A DNA stretch of 64,000 nucleotides from positions 3,596,001 to 3,660,000 of the forward strand of contig NZ_CP036262.1 of the NCBI RefSeq assembly GCF_007741495.1, written 5' to 3'. Each line of letters opens with the position of its first letter. Positions within the stretch are counted from its first letter, which is position 1. The notes under the pieces were generated by a model. The model made no database searches. It saw only the letters and a list, made by a program, of their open reading frames with translations, and was not told the DNA's origin. Source of the DNA: Roseimaritima multifibrata. Its GTDB lineage: Bacteria > Planctomycetota > Planctomycetia > Pirellulales > Pirellulaceae. The translations under genes were made by a program, and so were the position numbers. Positions 62,754 through 64,000 of the stretch are shown one piece after another.

Positions 62754-63913
62754 ACCTGTTGTACGCTGCAGTACCGTGAGTAGGCCAAGGGCGTCAGAAC
62801 CAGAATCGGCACCCAGGCGGCCATCGACGGACTGAGCATGTATCCGCTGGCCCCCAACGTGCCAGCAAGTGTTTTCACGCCGAAAAACATTGCCACTAGC
62901 AGCAACGCGTGTCCAACGACAACAAATAGATTCTTTTCGCCTCTTGAAACCGCGAGCGGAAGGCCGAGGAGGACCAAACTGAAATCGAGCAAAGGGCGGA
63001 GCAGTCGGCTGTGCAGATCGACACGTACCTTGCTGCTGGTATGGACGGCTGGGTTTCGGACTCGGCGAATCGTGGCCCCCAACGGAGCGTACTTTTTGCT
63101 CGATCCAGCCGCTTCCAACAGCGGAATATCGACACTTGTGGCGACGAAACACTCACCAGGATTCAGCCAATCATTGTCTAGCGAGGTCATCAGAATCGCC
63201 TGCTCCTCGATCCTCCGGGTCGGCAACTGGTCTAGTTTGGAGGGGCGAGTGACGCCGCGCATCAGAAAACCGGCCGGATGATTTCCCGAAGCCGGTTTCC
63301 AGAGCGCTTCGGTCCCGGTCAATTGATTGCCAAATCCGGGGAATTCAGCGAACAGCCGAAACGCGGGGCGAATCACCAATTGACGGTCGGTGATCAGGCT
63401 TTTCCCTTCTACCAAGACTCCGATTTGGCGGTCGTAACAGGGTTGCAGAGGACGCTCGGTCATGCCGGCAATTTCGCTTGGCTTGTTCCCCAGTTTGTTA
63501 CGAAGTTCCGGGAGCAGAAATTCGCGATTGAACAACCCGACGACCACGATCAAAGCCGCGGCGATCAGCATGGGGCGGAGGATTCGGCCGTGGCGAACAC
63601 CGACGGCAAGAATCGAAGTTAATTCGCCACTTTGCCTCAGCCAGCCAATCGTGAAAAGCAACGCCATCAAGGCAAGGATGGGGCTGGTGGAGTCAAAAAT
63701 GACCAGTAGATAGGGGCCGTAGTAGTCGATCATCGCAGGGATGAAACCGCCCAACGCTTCAGCATGGGCGCCTAAAGCCTCCAAATTGCTGAATGCGTGG
63801 AAGACGACAAAGATCCCTCCCAGGCTGCTGAAGCAAATCAGCAGGGTGCGCATGTACAGCATTAAGATGTAGCGGTCGATCTTGGTCACAAGAATCCGTG
63901 ACGAATGGGGCAA
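62750..63913 (-). CDS. LptF/LptG-family permease
   Basis: A 387-residue protein with an N-terminal helix (LMLYMRTLLICFSSLGGIFV), a second and third helix (FDSTSPILALMALLFTIGWL, ILRPMLIAAALIVVVGLF), a large extracytoplasmic beta-jellyroll domain in the middle (about 130-290) and three C-terminal helices. This is the LptF/LptG architecture of the LPS transport ABC system, which extracts lipopolysaccharide from the inner membrane. Only one permease and no ATPase lie here. Overlaps the glycosyltransferase gene as ATGA. The bases 63914-64000 at the window end hold only the upstream region. Confidence 0.87.
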   Translation of the reverse strand: MPHSSRILVTKIDRYILMLYMRTLLICFSSLGGIFVVFHAFSNLEALGAHAEALGGFIPAMIDYYGPYLLVIFDSTSPILALMALLFTIGWLRQSGELTSILAVGVRHGRILRPMLIAAALIVVVGLFNREFLLPELRNKLGNKPSEIAGMTERPLQPCYDRQIGVLVEGKSLITDRQLVIRPAFRLFAEFPGFGNQLTGTEALWKPASGNHPAGFLMRGVTRPSKLDQLPTRRIEEQAILMTSLDNDWLNPGECFVATSVDIPLLEAAGSSKKYAPLGATIRRVRNPAVHTSSKVRVDLHSRLLRPLLDFSLVLLGLPLAVSRGEKNLFVVVGHALLLVAMFFGVKTLAGTLGASGYMLSPSMAAWVPILVLTPLAYSRYCSVQQV

Positions 63914-64000
63914 TGAAGCGAGCTAACAGGCATGTTTATGCCCGTTATCGTCGCTAAACCTTGCTCTTGGCAAGATGACTTTGCCAAGACGCCCATTTTT

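Noticed and set aside
62754-63152. N-terminal extension of the glycosyltransferase frame to 63152
   Set aside because: The extra 133 residues overlap the LptF/LptG gene and show no similarity to GT2; the ATGA overlap marks the real start.

Overview
The window looks like chromosomal DNA of a planctomycete, most likely a marine member of the Pirellulaceae (Rhodopirellula-like). The reasons are the gene content and style: a sulfatase beside an L-fuconate dehydratase, CotH/VTC/DUF4956 genes, ThuA and SUMF1-type secreted proteins, a serine/threonine kinase, a MoxR-DUF58-BatA operon, many signal peptides, weak ribosome binding sites and very long low-complexity repeats inside genes. This assignment is inference from gene content; no 16S gene is present. 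No phage, transposase, CRISPR array or tRNA was recognised.

Layout. 0-8 kb: a divergent M19-dipeptidase-like protein, a large TPR/peroxiredoxin protein with a 12-copy EDKA repeat, and the coupled operon cotH - VTC-domain protein - DUF4956 membrane protein. 8-18 kb: dienelactone hydrolase and DoxX, an EamA exporter, a two-domain alpha/beta hydrolase, a large secreted protein with an internal duplication, ferritin, and a secreted carbohydrate-binding-like protein. 18-22 kb: L-fuconate dehydratase and sulfatase, probably for use of sulfated fucose polymers. 22-34.5 kb: one long minus-strand operon moxR - DUF58 - BatA/VWA - DUF4175-like - VWA/GATase - caspase-like. It has tight 4-bp overlaps and two enormous in-frame tandem repeats (62 x 12 bp and 34 x 15 bp). 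This is the most system-like accessory locus in the window. 34.7-37.5 kb: a translationally coupled ThuA-SUMF1 pair and an orphan Imm8-like immunity protein. 38-43 kb: beta-helix protein, membrane-anchored thioredoxin, serine beta-lactamase-like protein with a small secreted protein, and a twin-FHA membrane protein. 43-51 kb: GT4 glycosyltransferase with polysaccharide deacetylase, HemQ, RNase P RNA, alpha/beta hydrolase, HemW and an RNase Z-like MBL protein. 51-57 kb: a primary-type sigma factor that overlaps the 3' end of a Ser/Thr kinase gene, a cysteine-rich secreted repeat protein with a clear terminator, a predicted secreted propeller protein and a Na+/Ca2+ antiporter. 57-64 kb: an AAA+ ATPase with a winged helix divergent from an HDOD protein, aroA, a zinc-ribbon mini-protein, and an LptF/LptG permease coupled to a TIGR04283-type glycosyltransferase.

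Between genes there are at least three families of short palindromic repeats (about 60-70 bp), each present two or more times in this 64 kb, plus a 17-bp tandem repeat and a near-perfect 28-bp hairpin. They are not explained by any gene here. Function calls rest on motifs read by eye. No database search was run.
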